Shown here: in pieces, positions 61,481 through 64,000 of the stretch
Layout: every line of letters begins with the position of its first letter
Position numbering within the stretch: position 1 is the stretch's first letter
NCBI RefSeq assembly: GCF_001439695.1
Contig: NZ_JYLL01000020.1
Span: 1 to 64,000, forward strand
From: Pseudomonas veronii
GTDB lineage: Bacteria > Pseudomonadota > Gammaproteobacteria > Pseudomonadales > Pseudomonadaceae
Direction of reading: 5' to 3'
Length of the DNA: 64,000 bases
Notes under the pieces: generated by a model
Seen by the model: only the letters and a program-made list of their open reading frames with translations
The model's database searches: none
What the model was told of the DNA's origin: nothing
Translations under genes and position numbers: made by a program

Positions 61481-61684
61481 TCATTCCCGCCCTGCGTGCA
61501 CCTTTCCCGCTGAGCGATTGCGCCAACCACCAGTCGCTCACCGGGCAACAGTCAGCGTCCATGGCGTTCCACTGAGATCCACCGCTCGCGGCACATGGAG
61601 AAGCTCCCGGAGAACCAACCTACGGCCCCCATTCGCGGCCTCATGGCTTCCGGCTACTCTTGCAGACGCTTCTCGCTTGCCACA

Positions 61685-61882
61685 TCAGTCCAGATTCTCC
61701 GCGATATGGAACACAAGTTTGAGCGGTTCCTTGCTGTCGACTATCTGGTACATCACATCCCGCTTGCTTCTCGGCAGCGTTTTGGTACAGCGCTTCGCCG
61801 TATCACGCACTGCGGCATCCGTGCCGTGGATGGTCGCCGCCAACAGCAGCACTAGGTATGCATCGGTAAGCGTCTTCGCCAT
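61685..61882 (-). CDS. Small hypothetical protein, minus strand
   Basis: About 65 residues (MAKTLTDAYLVLLLAATIHG, ending EPLKLVFHIAENLD) with a balanced composition unlike a shadow frame. The start at 61882 has GAGG five bases upstream; an upstream start at 61924 would overlap the preceding frame. I do not recognise it. It is opposite in direction to the flanking ICE genes. Confidence 0.45.
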   Translation of the reverse strand: MAKTLTDAYLVLLLAATIHGTDAAVRDTAKRCTKTLPRSKRDVMYQIVDSKEPLKLVFHIAENLD

Positions 61883-61908
61883 CACCTCACTCTCGTTGCA
61901 AATCGTCA

Positions 61909-62067
61909 CTAACGCTTGGCCCATTGCATAGCGTCTTTCTTCGGCTGATCAGGGGGTAGCTTAACGACCATCACTCGCTGTCTCGCCACTTTGCACCCAA
62001 CCGCTTGGGCCTGGATCATCTCAAGTTGCTCCACTGACGTCCACTGAGGTCGCTGTCCGCGGTACAT
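61909..62067 (-). CDS. Small hypothetical protein, minus strand
   Basis: About 52 residues (MYRGQRPQWTSVEQLEMIQA, ending MQWAKR). A GGGGG stretch lies about eight bases before the 62067 start; 62118 is a second option. Together with the gene at 61685 it could form a small reverse operon, divergent from the ATPase gene at 62346. Function unknown. Confidence 0.4.
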   Translation of the reverse strand: MYRGQRPQWTSVEQLEMIQAQAVGCKVARQRVMVVKLPPDQPKKDAMQWAKR

Positions 62068-62345
62068 GACGATGCCCCCCGATGTTCCACTCACGACACG
62101 CTTGAACCTCCTGAGCACGCCATCACACGCTGCTTACGTCGGTCTGCTCACACCCACTCACGCTGAATACGGAGCAGCAGCGGCTCGGTTAGGTTTTCGA
62201 CAACCCCGGTAATCGCCGGCATCAATGATCGGGTGTCCATTCTTTCCCGGTGCACAGGTCGAATGCCGGGCTCTTCATTGCGCATCGGCAATGAAATGGA
62301 CGGCGTATTCATCAATATCTTGACCTAACGCTACAAGGAGGGTCC

Positions 62346-64000
62346 ATGCGTCTGCCATTCGAGCTCGATCCGCAGATCATCCATCACATCATTTACAGCC
62401 AGGCGGGCTCCATCAGCAAAGCCCTCATCGAGTTGCTGATGAACTCGGTCGACGCCAGGGCCAGCTCTGTGCATCTTTCACTGACCCGTAGTGGCTTCAC
62501 CTGCAGCGACGACGGCCAGGGCTTTGCCAGCCGCGACGATGTCGTTCGGTACTTCGGTCGGTTCGGCACGCCACACGATGAAGGCGACGCCACCTACGGC
62601 CGTTTCCGCCTCGGGCGCGGCCAGATCATGGCGCATGCCAAGACAGTCTGGCGCTCCAATGCCTGGAGGATGACCGTCGATACACGTGCGATGGGCTATC
62701 ACTACGATCTGGACGACCTCCAGGACGCGTCGCCGGGCTGTTCGATCTCTGGCGACTGGTACGAAGTCCTGAGTGATGTGGAGCTGATGTCGGCCATCCA
62801 GGAGGTTCGGGACCTGGTGCGTTACACCCCCGTCAGCGTTGAGCTGAATGGCCAGCGCATCACCCGCGATCCCCGCACCGAGCACTGGGATGCCGAGGAC
62901 GAGTTCGCCTGGTATCGGGTGAAAGCGGACGGCGCCGTTTCCATCTACAACCAGGGCGTACTGGTGCGTCACGATCCCGCGCATTTGTGGGGTGCAGGCG
63001 GCCTCATCGTTTCCAAAAAGGCCATCGGCCTGAACGTCTCCCGCACCGAAATCCTGCGCAAGACCTGCTCGGCGTGGAAATCAATTGCCAGGCAATTTGG
63101 CCAGATGGCTGACCAGATGGCGTCCCGTCTTGGTGACCACCGCAAAACCGAGGCTCGCCGTGAAAAATCCGCGCGGGCCTTGCTTTCGGGCGATGCCAAC
63201 ATCGTCCAGATCTACTCTCGGGAAGAGGTCGTCACGCTTCTGCCCGGCAAGCGGCACGTGTCGTTAGAGGACTTTCTGCGCAAATGCCGTTATAGCCACA
63301 ACCAGCGGCAAGGCGGCAGGTTCGCGGTCGTAGACAACGCCTTCGAGGTCCCGAAGGGGGAAACCATCGCCCGCGAAGGTATCGCCGTGATTGTTCACCC
63401 CACCACGCTCGACCGCTTCGGCTGCTACAACGCACAGGATTTTCTCGACTGCATCATTCGGGTCCATGCCAACCTGCGCCACGACGTGGAGCAGAACGGC
63501 ACACCGTACTGGTGGCTGAACGGCCTCTACGTTCCGGACTTGCTCGCGTTTTCAACACTGCGCGACGCGTTCATTGAGCGGACCCATATCTTGACGGAGA
63601 AAGACGCGCTCGATCGGGAAACACGGCGCGCCTGGACCGCTTTACGCTGGTGCCTGCATCACTACGCCGCCCTGTGCACGGGTGGCCGGCCTGCGTACGG
63701 GGGGCAGGTCCGTGAGGGTAAATCGCTGCACATTCTTCTCGGGCAGTCCAACATCGCCGAGGCGTGGACCGACGGCAGCAGCTACATCGCCGTCGACGTC
63801 ACCCTTGTGAAACGGCTCAAGTCCAGTCCGCTCAGGAGCGCTGCCTATATTTTTTCTCTCATCGAGCACGAGGTTGCCCACGAAGGCGACAGCCTCGACT
63901 GCGGCCACGATGAAGCGTTCTATCAGCGCTTCCATGACCTCGCCCTGCAACACAGCGAGCAACGCCAGCGCTACATGCACATGTGGCTAATAAAGTACAC
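62346..64000 (+). CDS. Hsp90-like GHKL ATPase with C-terminal HExxH metalloprotease-like region (cut by window end)
   Basis: The frame starts behind AAGGAGG and runs at least 551 codons. Residues 1-200 are a GHKL ATPase domain: E29 and N33 in IELLMNSVDA (N-box), D56-x-G in CSDDGQGF (G1), and RFRLGRGQI (G2-like). A middle region contains GLNVSRTEILRK at 228-239, the LNVSRE-like signature of Hsp90 middle domains with R233 in the place of the catalytic arginine. Near the end, HEVAH (508-512) and H521 in CGHDEAFYQRF form an HExxHx8H pattern like WLM/SprT proteases. It lies in the ICE, on its own promoter region of about 230 bases. Confidence 0.8.
   Translation, partial: MRLPFELDPQIIHHIIYSQAGSISKALIELLMNSVDARASSVHLSLTRSGFTCSDDGQGFASRDDVVRYFGRFGTPHDEGDATYGRFRLGRGQIMAHAKTVWRSNAWRMTVDTRAMGYHYDLDDLQDASPGCSISGDWYEVLSDVELMSAIQEVRDLVRYTPVSVELNGQRITRDPRTEHWDAEDEFAWYRVKADGAVSIYNQGVLVRHDPAHLWGAGGLIVSKKAIGLNVSRTEILRKTCSAWKSIARQFGQMADQMASRLGDHRKTEARREKSARALLSGDANIVQIYSREEVVTLLPGKRHVSLEDFLRKCRYSHNQRQGGRFAVVDNAFEVPKGETIAREGIAVIVHPTTLDRFGCYNAQDFLDCIIRVHANLRHDVEQNGTPYWWLNGLYVPDLLAFSTLRDAFIERTHILTEKDALDRETRRAWTALRWCLHHYAALCTGGRPAYGGQVREGKSLHILLGQSNIAEAWTDGSSYIAVDVTLVKRLKSSPLRSAAYIFSLIEHEVAHEGDSLDCGHDEAFYQRFHDLALQHSEQRQRYMHMWLIKY

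Larger units (their letters stand above)
54299..64000 (+). mobile_element. Part of a PFGI-1/ICEclc-class integrative conjugative element
   Basis: The gene order AlpA-like, ParA, small protein, ParB, DUF2857, STY4528-like Rep, PFL_4669 family, DUF3158, SSB is the conserved maintenance module at one end of this ICE class. The boundary is not defined; the element continues beyond the window, where topoisomerase, pilus and transfer genes would be expected. Confidence 0.85.

Noticed and set aside
61595..61855. Plus-strand frame of 86 residues between ssb and the ATPase gene
   Set aside because: It overlaps the better-composed minus-strand frame at 61685-61882 and has no clear ribosome site. Neither is certain.

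Overview
The window looks like chromosomal DNA of a Pseudomonas of the P. fluorescens group. It is high in GC and carries REP/REPIN-type repeats of the kind common in that group. Its gene families are typical of the genus: OprD porin, lva-type levulinate operon, Liv-type ABC transporters, sigma-54 regulators. The last 10 kb is the replication/partition end of a PFGI-1/ICEclc-class integrative conjugative element. These assignments come from reading the translations; no database search was run.

Layout. (1) 0.1-11.4 kb: a LysR regulator, an AlaX-type tRNA editing protein, a PhoD alkaline phosphatase overlapping a GNAT acetyltransferase, then a self-contained TonB system in the order exbD-tonB-receptor-exbB, a secreted phospholipase D-like protein and an exported M20 peptidase. 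(2) 11.4-22.8 kb: an acyl-CoA catabolic block (CoA-transferase/hydrolase, large acyl-CoA dehydrogenase, 3-hydroxyacyl-CoA dehydrogenase, acyl-CoA ligase) with two AraC regulators, a TetR regulator and a FixJ/FixL-like two-component pair. (3) 22.8-26.5 kb: tRNA-Gly and tRNA-Glu, a tRNA fragment, then a nest of broken mobile DNA. A group II intron sits at the start of an IS66 tnpC, and its reverse transcriptase has been split and fused to a serine recombinase. (4) 26.6-36.0 kb: a complete lvaABCDEFG operon with divergent lvaR. It has a near-consensus sigma-54 promoter and three operator-like inverted repeats in the divergent region, and an IS1182-family element lies directly behind lvaR. (5) 37.7-51.2 kb: an array of about seven 21-bp repeats, a frameshifted oprD-type porin, two iron alcohol dehydrogenases, a Liv-type ABC importer with two different binding proteins, and a sigma-54 response regulator/histidine kinase pair. 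A strong sigma-54 promoter stands in front of the operon. (6) 51.2-52.7 kb: transposon debris (REP-like repeat, integrase tail, Tn3-family end inserted in a Mu/TniA-like transposase). (7) 52.9-64.0 kb: a LysR gene and then ICE genes (AlpA-like, ParA, HicA-like, ParB, DUF2857, STY4528-type Rep, PFL_4669 family, DUF3158, SSB), running into an Hsp90-like ATPase joined to a C-terminal HExxH metalloprotease-like region that is cut by the window end.

How the parts work together. LvaR and RpoN would switch on uptake (LvaFG) and conversion of levulinate to 3-hydroxyvaleryl-CoA (LvaE, D, A, B, C). The 47.8 to 39.5 kb operon would import an unidentified solute through LivHMGF and oxidise an alcohol with the two iron dehydrogenases, under the adjacent two-component system. 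In the ICE, Rep, SSB and ParAB would replicate and hold the excised circle. Two repeat arrays, one inside rep and one just behind it, are good candidates for the origin or partition site.

The most novel signals are the ATPase-protease fusion at 62.3 kb, the 100-bp palindrome repeats at 59.2 kb, the iteron-like repeats at 58.6 kb, the repeat array at 37.7 kb and the chimeric recombinase/reverse transcriptase at 24.6 kb.
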